Part shown: one piece after another, positions 4,756 through 11,183 of the stretch
Position numbering within the stretch: the stretch's first letter is position 1
How the letters are laid out: every line of letters starts with the position of its first letter
NCBI GenBank assembly: GCA_026770585.1
Contig: MU646782.1
Span: forward strand, 39,341-50,943
Length of the DNA: 11,603 nucleotides
Reading direction: 5' to 3'
Source of the DNA: Baffinella frigidus
Taxonomy: Eukaryota > Cryptophyceae > Cryptomonadales > Baffinellaceae
The notes under the pieces: generated by a model
Databases searched by the model: none
What the model saw: only the letters and a program-made list of their open reading frames with translations
Told to the model about the DNA's origin: nothing
Translations under genes and position numbers: made by a program

Positions 4756-7369
4756 GGGCCTCTCGGGGGTCTTTGGGGAAGGGCGGCGAGGTGCGTGCTA
4801 TGGCGCGGCGTGGCGGGGAACCCTCTCTGTTCGCCGCGCTGCTTCTTTGCCTGCTGTTTCTTCCGGGCGGGGACGTGTCGCAGGGCGGCATTTCTGCCGG
4901 GGGAGGGCCCGCTGGCGGACCTGTGCTTCCTACAGCGCTCGTGGTGTGCCTGGTGGAGCTACGAGGTGGTGGGCCTGGGAGACCGCGCAGAGCAGTAGCA
5001 AAGCCATCTGACCCCGCGGTTGAAAGGGGCGGCGAGGCAGCAGCAACTGGCAGGCGAGGGCGGGGGCGAGGGCGACGAGGCGGAAGTCGATCCGGCGAGG
5101 ATTCGGGACGGCCAGAGGGATCTGCGGTCGAGAGTGGCGCGGGATCGCGTGGCTTTCCCGCAGAGACTGGGTAACCCACATGTTCCCTTCCTATGTTCCT
5201 GCATCGGCGCCCGAACCTCGAGATACCCAGACGAGACGAGGCAGCACCCTTCCTGCCTTGCCGCCCAAACCTTTCTCACGGCCCCGCCCTCTGCCGCCAT
5301 TTCCCCCCCCTTCGCTCCCCTGGAGCAGGTTCCCCGCGCACCGCCCTCGTGCTCCTGACCTTGGTGTGCGTCAGGGGTTCTGGTCCGACGTCTCGGCGAT
5401 CTCAGAGACTCGCGGCGCGTAGCGCACTCTCCGATTCCGAAGCGAGAGGAGCGTCCTCAGACGCCCTCCCCAGCAGCCAGGCGCGTCCGACGCCCACCAG
5501 CGGGGACTCGGCGTTCGACGTGGAGTCCTTCTCAGGGGGGCGGCGCGGCGTGCTGGGGGCAGAGGCGGGTACAGATTCGGACGCGGGCGCGAGTGGAGAG
5601 CGCGGAGGAGAGGGGACGACGACACCCGCGGTGCGGCGCGTGATGTTCGCGCACGCGACGCCCCCCCACGCCGACGCGCTCCAGGTGTGAATTTCTAGCT
5701 CTGCCTGAGGCACTGTGGTCTCCTCAAAACGAGGAGACCGGAAGTTGATTTCCCTGGTGACGCACTCCAGGTGTGATATGCGCCAGGGAGCTAGGGAGGA
5801 GGCATCGGGACCTAGTGGCCGGGTTCATCCGGGGAAACCTATTTTTCCTTCATTTGATTCCAATGAAAATTACTACACGAATGCTTTAATATTACTAGCA
5901 AGAGCGGATTGTGTAGTAATTTTCGTTGCCATCAAATGAAAGAAAAATAGGTTTCCCCGGATAAGGGTGCCAATGGCTAGCATCGTCGTGCCTTACTTTT
6001 CATCATGCCGTCAGCCCATCTGGAGCTTTTGGACCACCAACCCTCACAGTCTGGGCAAATCGGGAAAAACGGCTCCGAAAATCCCCTTGAAGGCCGTCGG
6101 ATTCCGACGGCCTCCAAGGGGGTTTGGTGTTTTTGACTTTTTTCGATTTGCCCAAGTTGTGAGGGTTGGTGGGACCTATTGGCGAGAATTTATTGATTAC
6201 ACGACCAGCATGGCCACATTCCAAGACCCCCTGCTGTTTGTTTGGTACTACAAGGATCTGGAGTTCTCTCACACACACTACACGTTTCCAGGGCCTGTAA
6301 GAGGTGGAGTTCGAATCCATCCGGAAAAAGCTCGCAAGAGCGGCTGACACGGAGCACAGTAATTAGCACATATGCGTAAGGGCAGCACGTCCTACGGGGC
6401 GTGCGAGGTGCGGTGCTGGCGCTAGTTGTTCGGCAATAACATACCAACCTCTCTCTCCAGGGCCTCCGCACCCCCCCTTCGAACCTCTTCCTGTACACCC
6501 CTGCGGACGCCCGCACCCCGGCGGGGCGGGGGCGCGCGGGGAGCGAGGAGGAGAGTGGCGAGGACAGCGAGAGCAGCGGGACGAACGCCGGGAAGCGCGC
6601 CAGGGCACGGCGGGGTGCGGGGGGCGGCGCGCCGAAAACCGCGCGGGCGGTGCGTGGGCGGAGAGGGCGGGGGGGGCGGGGGGGGAGGGGTGTGGTTGTG
6701 GGGAGCAGGGACGAGGAGTCTTCAGGCGTAGGGGAGGATAGCGGGTCGTCGCTGCACATGTCATCGTCCGGTCGTGGGGGCATGGGCGGCGCGTTGGGGG
6801 TGGGGGGGGAGGGCAGCGCTGCTGGGCGTGGATGGGAGGGTGGGGGGGGTTCTGGAGGTGGGAGCAGCGTTTCTGAAGGGCTGAGTGGGCTGGGGCTGGG
6901 AAAGCGGTCGGGGAGCAGGTGCGTCTCCTCTTGGGTTTCCTCCTGTGTTTGGCGCTACCAGCGACAACCATACGGGAAAGCGCTCTGGGACACGTTTTTT
7001 GGGGGGCGCAGGACGAAGGACGCTGTGTCTGTTTCTCGACTCCTCGCACGTCCAATCGATTGTTTTCATCTTTGTAGCAGTTGACACATCAAAACATGGA
7101 CTGGCAGGGCGCGGGTGTGAGCCTATGAAATCTATGGCAGCTTAGCCTATGAAATCTATGGCAGCTTAGCCTATGAAATGTTCTTTCTTTCATCTTGATC
7201 GCGGTTGAAACATCGAAACATACATTGTTTTCATCTTGATCGCGGTTGAAACATCGAAACATGGACTGGCAGGGCGCGGGTGTCGCGGCATGTGCCGTAC
7301 ATCCCGCGGGTGTTCGATGGCGGATGGCTCGTGCCCCACAAGAACGAGTGGCAGGTCTCGAATTTTTAG
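4756..7369 (+). CDS. Unrecognised multi-exon gene or relic, Arg/Gly/Ser/Glu-rich (5' end uncertain)
   Basis: The proposed exons are about 4756-4790, 4884-5170, 5329-5684, 6461-6918 and 7273-7369 (stop TAG 7367-7369), chosen for high third-position GC and consistent phases. Donors are GTGCGT (4791), GTAACC (5171), GTGTGA (5685) and GTGCGT (6919); acceptors follow pyrimidine tracts. Phases agree at 5170/5329, 5684/6461 and 6918/7273. Visible features are a Trp-rich segment FLQRSWCAWWSYEVVGL, RVARDRVAFPQRL, Ser/Glu acidic clusters with basic AGKRARARR, and a C-terminal end with VPYIPRVFDGGWLVPHK. The Trp-rich part faintly recalls DUSP domains of ubiquitin proteases, too short to assign. An in-frame TAG (4996-4998) interrupts it unless a 42-nt intron (4995-5036) removes it, so it may be a pseudogene. 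An alternative exon at about 6181-6296 is also phase-compatible with 6461. The start codon is not identified; no function is proposed. Confidence 0.45.
5673..5776 (+). repeat. Direct repeat around a small hairpin at an exon end
   Basis: The 18-mer GACGCRCTCCAGGTGTGA occurs at 5673-5690 and 5759-5776. It covers a candidate splice donor (CAG|GTGTGA), so the donor is duplicated. Between the copies lies a perfect stem, GGTCTCCTC and GAGGAGACC with loop AAAAC (5717-5739). This may be a small tandem duplication or insertion footprint. Confidence 0.75.
5821..5968. mobile_element. MITE-like palindrome (140 bp) with GGGT duplication
   Basis: The element 5825-5964 begins TCATCCGGGGAAACC and ends GGTTTCCCCGGATAA. 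Arms pair through CTATTTTTC and CATTTGAT to the core AAAATTACTACAC and GTGTAGTAATTTTCGTT. GGGT is present at 5821-5824 and 5965-5968. Copy A reads GCTGGGTGCCAATGG uninterrupted at this point (about 4196-4210), giving a matched empty site. Confidence 0.93.
6031..6175. mobile_element. MITE-like palindrome (137 bp), CCCTCAC family, with GGAC duplication
   Basis: The element 6035-6171 begins CACCAACCCTCAC and ends GTGAGGGTTGGTG. Its centre is a second palindrome, GGCCGTCGGATTCCGACGGCC. GGAC is present at 6031-6034 and 6172-6175. Copy A has a single GGACCTATTGG here, supporting insertion. It is related to 3591-3756 and 7713-7850. Confidence 0.92.
6287..6465 (+). mobile_element. Introner-like element, copy 2 (sense, supplies a 3' splice site)
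   Basis: The element 6296-6455 starts TGTAAGAGGTGGAG, a consensus-like 5' splice site GTAAGA at 6297, and ends ACCAACCTCTC. It is flanked by TCCAGGGCC at 6287-6295 and 6456-6464; including the next T, the repeat is 10 bp. The AG acceptor (6459-6460) lies inside the duplicated target, directly before the open frame starting at 6461. Exon 6461 is in phase 0 with both a donor at 6297 and one at 5685. It aligns with the antisense copies at 265-401 and 1837-1955. A TTCGAATCC motif like a tRNA T-loop/B box is present at about 6311-6319. Confidence 0.8.
6919..7272 (+). other. Intron of the second gene containing minisatellite units
   Basis: The donor is GAGCAG|GTGCGT and the acceptor GACTGGCAG|GGCG; the flanking exon phases agree (two bases plus one). 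Inside, a 24-bp unit GCCTATGAAATC-TATGGCAGCTTA is repeated at 7121-7144 and 7145-7168 with a partial third. A unit with CATCTTGATCGCGGTTGAAA and CATCGAAACAT occurs at about 7188-7221 and 7228-7262, with a diverged copy at about 7063-7098. The phrase GGACTGGCAGGGCGCGGGTG, which includes the acceptor, occurs at 7099-7118 and 7263-7282, so the 3' splice site itself is duplicated. Confidence 0.6.
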
Positions 7370-7712
7370 GAGCTGATATAAGGCTGATGGTGCTTGGTTG
7401 AGGATAGCGATTGGTGCCTGCAGTCTGGTTGTTGGTGGTTGTGGATGGAGATTGGTGGACAGTGGTTGTGGATAGAAATTGGTGGACATTCGGACACGAG
7501 ATTGGTTGTTGGTGATTATGTTTGGAAAGAGGATTGGTGGACGTTCGGACACGCGATTGGAGAAAGGTTTTTTTTGTGCAGTGTTTGCACTTCTGGTTCC
7601 TCATCTTTCAAACTTATTAAATTATTGTAGTTGGGGGTTCCTCTTAATAATTTTGATAAATTCTTTTCTGAGTGCAGTGCTTGACAGCTCATCCTGCGAA
7701 CCAGCCTGGTTT
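7370..7712 (+). repeat. GATTGGTGGAC-type minisatellite
   Basis: Degenerate repeats of GATTGGTGGACATTC, GGACACGAGATTGG and TTGTTGGTGATT fill about 7395-7590. The same units recur at about 7940-7962 and 8384-8540, each followed by GGAGAAAG or TTGTGCAGTGTTTGC. The Trp/Gly-rich reading frame over this stretch is a translation of the repeat. No gene is supported. Confidence 0.7.
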
Positions 7713-7850
7713 GTTCCTCGTAATGCCCTTGAAGACCGCCGGATTCCGGCGTCGGTTATTTTTAAAACCCCAAAAGCAAGGTGTTTTGAGTTTTAAAATT
7801 GGTACGTAATTTTCCATTTGTGCAAACCGTGAGGGCTGGTGGTTGGCAGA
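7713..7850 (-). mobile_element. Truncated CCCTCAC-family palindromic element
   Basis: On the minus strand this begins CCACCAGCCCTCACGGTTTG and follows the element at 3591-3714 through ATTACGTACC, TTTTAAAACTC and CGCCGGAATCCGGCGG to GCATTACG, where homology stops. The other end is missing, so the copy is truncated at its left edge (7713), where it joins the CCAGCCTGGTTTGTTCCT repeat. Confidence 0.75.
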
Positions 7851-8410
7851 GGACGGCCCCCTCCCCTACGAAGGTGCTAGGCACTGCCCGGGCTTCTCGC
7901 TTGACAGCTCATCCTGCGAACCAGCCTGGTTTGTTCCTGGCGTTCGGACACGAGATTGGTTGTACAAACGAAGTCAAAAGTTGTCGTCCAGTCAACTTTA
8001 CTGACTCCCAAGACCCAACCGTTTCACGAGAGCGTCCCTACTCGAGGCAGCAGAGACCCGCTTCGCTTGGCAGAGGACGGCCCCCTCCCCTACGAAGGTG
8101 CTAGAGCGTTTGCGGTAATTGTTGTCCATTTTGGACGTACGGTTTCCCGGTTTCCCGGTTTTGAAAGGGACTTATAGGACGTGACAAGGAGTTTAAATAG
8201 TACCAGAATTGCGCCTCTTGGTACCATTCAAAATCCTTGTCACGTCCTACAAGTCCCTTTTCAAAACCGGAAAACCGGAAAACCGTACGTCCAAAACAGA
8301 CAACAATTACCGCAAACACTCCAGGCACTGCCCGGGCTTCTCTCTTGACAGATGCTCCTGCGAAGCAGCCTGGTTTGTTCCTGGCGTTTGGACACGAGAT
8401 TGGTTGTTGG
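7847..8410 (+). repeat. Tandem segmental duplication, one copy carrying a MITE
   Basis: The segment GGCAGAGGACGGCCCCC, CCTACGAAGGTGCTAG, GCACTGCCCGGGCTTCTC, CTTGACAG, CCAGCCTGGTTTGTTCCT, GGACACGAGATTGG (about 7847-7962) recurs at about 8063-8410. The second copy is interrupted after GGTGCTAG by the palindrome 8105-8320. The CCAGCCTGGTTTGTTCCT portion also occurs near 7700 and, partly, near 8560. Confidence 0.85.
8101..8324. mobile_element. MITE-like palindrome (216 bp) with long arms
   Basis: The element 8105-8320 begins AGCGTTTGCGGTAATTGTTG and ends CAACAATTACCGCAAACACT. Arms of about 90 bp pair through ACGTACGGTTTTCCGG-like and GTCACGTCCTA segments to a loop near 8200-8225. Flanks are CTAG (8101-8104) and CCAG (8321-8324), a 4-bp duplication with one mismatch. 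The paralogous segment at about 7869-7890 reads GGTGCTAGGCACTGCCC uninterrupted, giving an empty site. Confidence 0.9.
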
Positions 8411-8691
8411 TGCTTGTCTGTTGGGGGTGATTGGTGGACGTTCGGGCACGAGATTGGAGAAAGGTTCCTCTGGTGCATTGCTCGACAGATTGCTGGACGT
8501 TGGGACATGAGATTGGAGAAAGATTGTTTTTTGTGCAGTGTTTGCCAGCTGTTCCTGCGAACCAGCCTTGTTCCACGCCAGAGGGCTCGAGGGAAACCGA
8601 CGCCTTATCCACGCCAGATCTGGCGTTGCTGACTTAAGTTAGGGGATTTCCCCTGAAAGTCTCGAAGACGACCCTCGCCGGCAACGCGTGA
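8411..8691. repeat. Minisatellite continuation, no gene
   Basis: Further GATTGGTGGACGTTCGG, GAGATTGGAGAAAG and TTGTGCAGTGTTTGCC units run to about 8572. The remainder (8573-8691) shows no feature that can be named. Confidence 0.5.
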
Positions 8692-8764
8692 TTGCAGCCT
8701 CCCGGCCAGTGCTTACATCCTTCCGGCCAGAGCTTGCCGGCACTGCATACGATAACGCTGCCTC

Positions 8765-8949
8765 CCACACGAGGCTATCCATGCGAACAGATGCATAAGT
8801 CAATTATTGGATTGTTGCCCAGGAAACACGCCAAAAGTCAGCAAATTGGTCACGTGGCGCCCGGAAAGCGGGCGCCACGTGACCAATTTCCCCCGTGATT
8901 TTTAAAATGACCTTTTATTCTCTTCGCATGGATGGATAGCCTCGTGTGG
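8765..8949. repeat. Nested inverted repeat with an internal perfect hairpin
   Basis: The outer arms CCACACGAGGCTATCCAT and GCGAA (8765-) pair with TTCGCATGGATGG and ATAGCCTCGTGTGG (to 8949); the right arm has an extra 4-bp ATGG repeat. Inside lies a separate perfect stem of 21 bp (8843-8863 with 8869-8889), loop GAAAG, containing CACGTG in both arms. No target duplication is seen for either. Confidence 0.85.
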
Positions 8950-8972
8950 TCACGTCCGTGGACGCGAGGCAT

Positions 8973-9029
8973 TTCGCAGGACCCTACATCAGGAGTCCCT
9001 AGGGACCTCCTACCGTAGGGTCCTACGAA
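8973..9029. repeat. GC-rich palindrome, CCTACCGTAGG group
   Basis: TTCGCAGGACCCTAC and AGGAGTCCCT on the left pair with AGGGACCTCCT and GTAGGGTCCTACGAA on the right, with almost no loop (centre at 9000/9001). Motifs match the perfect palindrome at 1-82. Confidence 0.8.
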
Positions 9030-9081
9030 TCCCACCTAGCTTAGCTTGCAGCCTTCCGGCCAGTGCGTGCAGCCTTCTGCC

Positions 9082-9250
9082 AAGTTCACTCCGACCCACA
9101 AGATTTCAGCTAAGTCAACCAGCCCACCTAAGTCAACTTCCCCCTGATTTCGTTTAGATGGACCCTGCCACCATGGCAGACATTTGACTTAAGGCGCTAG
9201 CGTTCAGGGGGAGTTGACTTGGGCGAAATGTTGTGGATCCGAGTGAAGTT
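9082..9250. repeat. MITE-like inverted repeat (about 169 bp)
   Basis: The ends AAGTTCACTCCGA and TCCGAGTGAAGTT are inverted, followed inward by CCCACAAGATTTC against GAAATGTTGTGG, and by AAGTCAACTTCCCCCTGA against TCAGGGGGAGTTGACTT. It resembles the other palindromes in length and AAGTCAA content, but no target duplication is visible. Confidence 0.75.
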
Positions 9251-9618
9251 GTTACAGGCCAGGGCGCGCTGGCTGACAAACAGTACCAGCGGTGATGATC
9301 ACGGCCACGCCCGGACCAGAAGACCCCTCAGCACGCACCAGTAATAGGACGCGACAATAGTAAAACAGTACAAGAGGTGATGACGTCTGGCGGGGCGGAG
9401 CTTGCCGCCAGTGCTTGCTACGGGGGAGGGTTGGGTGGTTTCTTGGAGCCCTTTTTACCCATATCCTGCGGTTACTTTTCTGTCAAAGTCAAGTATTTGT
9501 GGGCATTTCTGGCAACTTTTGCCGATTTCAAGGGAAAATAATAGATGGACGCAGGGCGTTAAATGACATGTAGCTCTCCCGCGTAGTGATTGCTGCCCCA
9601 AGCCCTATTCTCCTCTTC
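9251..9618 (+). repeat. Short direct repeats, no gene
   Basis: AACAGTACCAGCGGTGATGA (9279-9298) recurs as a near copy at 9364-9383. A 51-bp block with TCAAAGT, ATTTGTGG, GGCAACTTTTGCC and ATTTCAAGG at 9483-9533 recurs at 10974-11024 at roughly 85 percent identity by eye. No open frame is convincing. Confidence 0.65.
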
Positions 9619-9716
9619 TTGCAGCCTTCCGGTCAGTGCTTACATCGTTCCGGTCAGAGCTTGCATCCTTCTTGCCAGTGCGTACATCCTTGCAGCCAGA
9701 GAGCTTACAGTCTGTC

Positions 9717-9865
9717 ATTTTCATCTCCACAAAAGTATTAATTAATTGCTTTTGGCGCAACGAAATTTACTACACAAATACTCTACTGTTACTTTTATGA
9801 GCAAATCGTGTAGTAATTTTCGTTACCCAAAAGCAATTAATTAATACTTCGATGGAGATTAATTT
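9717..9865. mobile_element. MITE-like palindrome (141 bp) with ATTT duplication
   Basis: The element 9721-9861 begins TCATCTCCACAAAAGTATT and ends AATACTTCGATGGAGATTA. It is nearly the same as 2720-2860, including TTTTGGCGCAACGAAATT and the ACTACAC core. ATTT is present at 9717-9720 and 9862-9865. Differences in one arm (TTCGATGGAG against TTTTGTGGAG) show that the arms are decaying. Confidence 0.9.
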
Positions 9866-10120
9866 GGCGGGGCGGCGCAGGTGCCGTGTGATGTGGTGGG
9901 GTGCGACGGGAAGGACGTTTTTGTCTCAACGAGTTCTAAAACTCGTTTTCTTAAGTCAATTCCCCTACAAATTCGTCAACTTATTCTTTACTCTCCGCAT
10001 AAGTTGACAAATTTGTAGAGGAATTGACTTAAGAAAACGAGTTTTAGAAGTCGTTTTCTGAGATATGTTTGGCGGGGCGGCGCAGGTGCCGTGTGACGTG
10101 GTGGGGTGCGACGGGAAGGA
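9862..10120 (+). repeat. Direct repeat of a Cys-rich exon-like unit
   Basis: The unit RTTTGGCGGGGCGGCG, CAGGTGCCGTGTGA, YGTGGTGGGGTGCGACGG, GAAGGA occurs at 9862-9915 and 10067-10120. One frame reads VPCDVVGCDGKECKEYDARE in the second copy and diverges in the first. A GACGGGAAAGAGTGCAAGGA fragment recurs near 10760. Third-position GC is high, so this may be a duplicated fragment of a GC-rich gene, but it is too short to assign. The left edge of each unit is exactly the target duplication of a different MITE. Confidence 0.6.
9917..10070. mobile_element. MITE-like palindrome (146 bp) with GTTT duplication
   Basis: The element 9921-10066 begins TTGTCTCAACGAG and ends TTCTGAGATAT. The arms carry AAAACTCGTTTTCTTAAG and TCAATTCCCCTACAAATT. 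GTTT is present at 9917-9920 and 10067-10070. It belongs to the AAGTCAATTCCCC subfamily with 10165-10314 and the half copy near 10795. Confidence 0.85.
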
Positions 10121-10160
10121 GTGCAAGGAGTATGACGCCCGCGAAAAGGTTCGCCCCCCC

Positions 10161-10318
10161 ACCCTAATCTCAGAAAACGAGTTCTGAAACTCGTTTTCTT
10201 AAGTCAATTCCCCTTCAAATATGTCCACTTATTCTTTTCTCTACGCACAAGTTGACATATTTGAAGGGGAATTGACTTAAGAAAACGAGGTGTAGAACTC
10301 CTTTTTTGAGATAAACCC
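10161..10318. mobile_element. MITE-like palindrome (150 bp) with ACCC duplication
   Basis: The element 10165-10314 begins TAATCTCAGAAAACGAG and ends CTCCTTTTTTGAGATAA. The arms carry AAGTCAATTCCCCTTCAAAT. ACCC is present at 10161-10164 and 10315-10318. The arm sequence near the loop (ATATGTCCACTTATTC against AAGTTGACATAT) differs from its relative at 9921 at paired positions. Confidence 0.88.
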
Positions 10319-10342
10319 GTCCAGGATGCGCGAGGCTTGAGC

Positions 10343-10494
10343 AAGTCCATCTCGAAACATAACTGAACCAGCTCCCTAATTAGCGTTTTCATTTAATTAG
10401 GAAGCCTAAATAAATTTACTATGCCCTCACTAATTTCTCCTATGCAACCTCGTATTGAAAAGGAACTGATTCAGTTATCTTCCGAGATGAAAGT
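10343..10494. mobile_element. MITE-like palindrome (144 bp) with AAGT duplication
   Basis: The element 10347-10490 begins CCATCTCGAAACATAACTG and ends CAGTTATCTTCCGAGATGA. The arms pair imperfectly over about 30 bp, so this copy is either older or has short arms. AAGT is present at 10343-10346 and 10491-10494. It lies 24 bp from the preceding element's duplication. Confidence 0.8.
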
Positions 10495-10543
10495 CAGCCT
10501 TTCATCTGCAGGGTCCTCCTCAAACGTGCTCTGAAGTCAGCCT

Positions 10544-10714
10544 TAGAGCGCTGTGCAGATAAGTTACCGAAAAAGGGAAAAATGGGGAAATTGGAGCCAT
10601 TTTGTCCACTTTGGAGAAATTCATGGTACTGAATTTCTCAAAAGTTGACAAAATGGCTCCAATTTCTCGATTTTCTATTATTTCCCGTGGCCAACTTCTC
10701 TGCACAGCGCTCTA
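10544..10714. mobile_element. MITE-like palindrome (171 bp), no clear duplication
   Basis: The ends TAGAGCGCTGTGCAGA and TCTGCACAGCGCTCTA are inverted. The arms continue through AAATTGGAGCCATTTTGTC and its complement to a TGGTAC centre at about 10624. Arms are about 75 bp with small indels. Flanks GCCT and CACG do not match. A short AAGTCAGCCTT repeat is found both at its left edge and at 10491. Confidence 0.85.
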
Positions 10715-10794
10715 CACGTGCACGTTTCTCTTGGCGCTGAGTGCTAGTGCTGCCTCCCCTGACGGGAAAGAGTGCAAGGAAAGAGTGCAAGGAG

Positions 10795-10868
10795 AAAAGA
10801 ATAAGTTGACATATTTGAAGGGGAATTGACTTGAGAAAACGAGTTTCAGAACTTCTTTTCTGAGATAA
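10795..10868 (+). mobile_element. Half copy of the AAGTCAATTCCCC palindrome
   Basis: GAATAAGTTGACATATTTG, AAGGGGAATTGACTT, GAGAAAACGAG and TTTTCTGAGATAA match the right half of 10165-10314. The left half is missing and is replaced by AGTGCAAGGA repeats. A terminal deletion or a one-arm duplication could explain this. Confidence 0.8.
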
Positions 10869-11183
10869 GGTCCGCGGGACGCCCGCGTAAAGGCGAGACC
10901 CTTCCCTTCTACGCGGGAGGGCTAGACGTCTTATCCGGCCAACCGCAAGCATATCTTGCGATTACCGGCAGGGTCAAAGTTAATTATTTGTGGCCATTCC
11001 CGGCAACTTTTGCCAATTTCAAGGAACCCTTCCCTGATCCAGGACACGCGTGGTTTCAGGCATTTGTCCCTTTTCCCCACTCGAGACTGGAAGAGGGACT
11101 ATTTTAAAAGTTTCAAGTTTACAAGTCCTTTACAAGTGAAGAAAAAAAAGAAGCGTGTAGTAATTTTCAGACAAATAGGGGCG
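10869..11183. other. No gene; fragments of repeats
   Basis: This holds a short GC stem (GGGACGCCCGCGT at 10876 and TACGCGGGAGGG near 10910), the second copy of the 51-bp repeat (10974-11024) and a lone GTGTAGTAATTTTC (11156-11169) matching half of the shared MITE core. The A-rich run GAAGAAAAAAAAGAAG precedes it. No coding region is supported. Confidence 0.55.

Larger units (their letters stand above)
5783..6200 (+). repeat. Segmental repeat, copy B, with two MITE insertions
   Basis: The backbone matches copy A (4155-4480): GCCAGGGAGCTAGGG, GGGTGCCAATGGCTAGCATC, CATCTGGAGCT and GGACCTATTGG. Two palindromes interrupt it at 5825-5964 and 6035-6171, both absent from copy A. It lies within the proposed intron 5685-6460 of the second gene. 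Confidence 0.85.
8692..9700 (+). repeat. Dispersed 22-bp repeats CAGCCTTCCGGCCAGTGCTT
   Basis: Units of the form CATCCTTCCGGCCAGAGCTT or CAGCCTTCCGGCCAGTGCTT occur at 8694-8745, 9049-9085 and 9619-9712, in the same orientation, in two to four copies per cluster. Inverted-repeat elements lie between the clusters (8765-8949, 8973-9029, 9082-9250). Confidence 0.7.

Noticed and set aside
4713-5174. 153-codon frame starting with a signal-peptide-like stretch
   Set aside because: The hydrophobic LLLCLLFLPGG part coincides with a pyrimidine-rich intron end (4791-4883, GTGCGT donor and CAG acceptor), and third-position GC favours another frame downstream.
6299-6345. Possible tRNA gene suggested by the TTCGAATCC motif
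   Set aside because: No acceptor stem, D arm or anticodon arm could be built around it, and the same block is part of the introner-like element in three places.
6190-7055. Two long minus-strand open frames, Pro/Ser/Arg-rich
   Set aside because: They lie opposite the GC-rich exon 6461-6918, whose sense frame has acidic and basic clusters, high third-position GC and matching splice phases.
7394-7630. Trp/Gly-rich open frame
   Set aside because: It is a translation of the GATTGGTGGAC minisatellite; similar frames appear wherever the repeat occurs.
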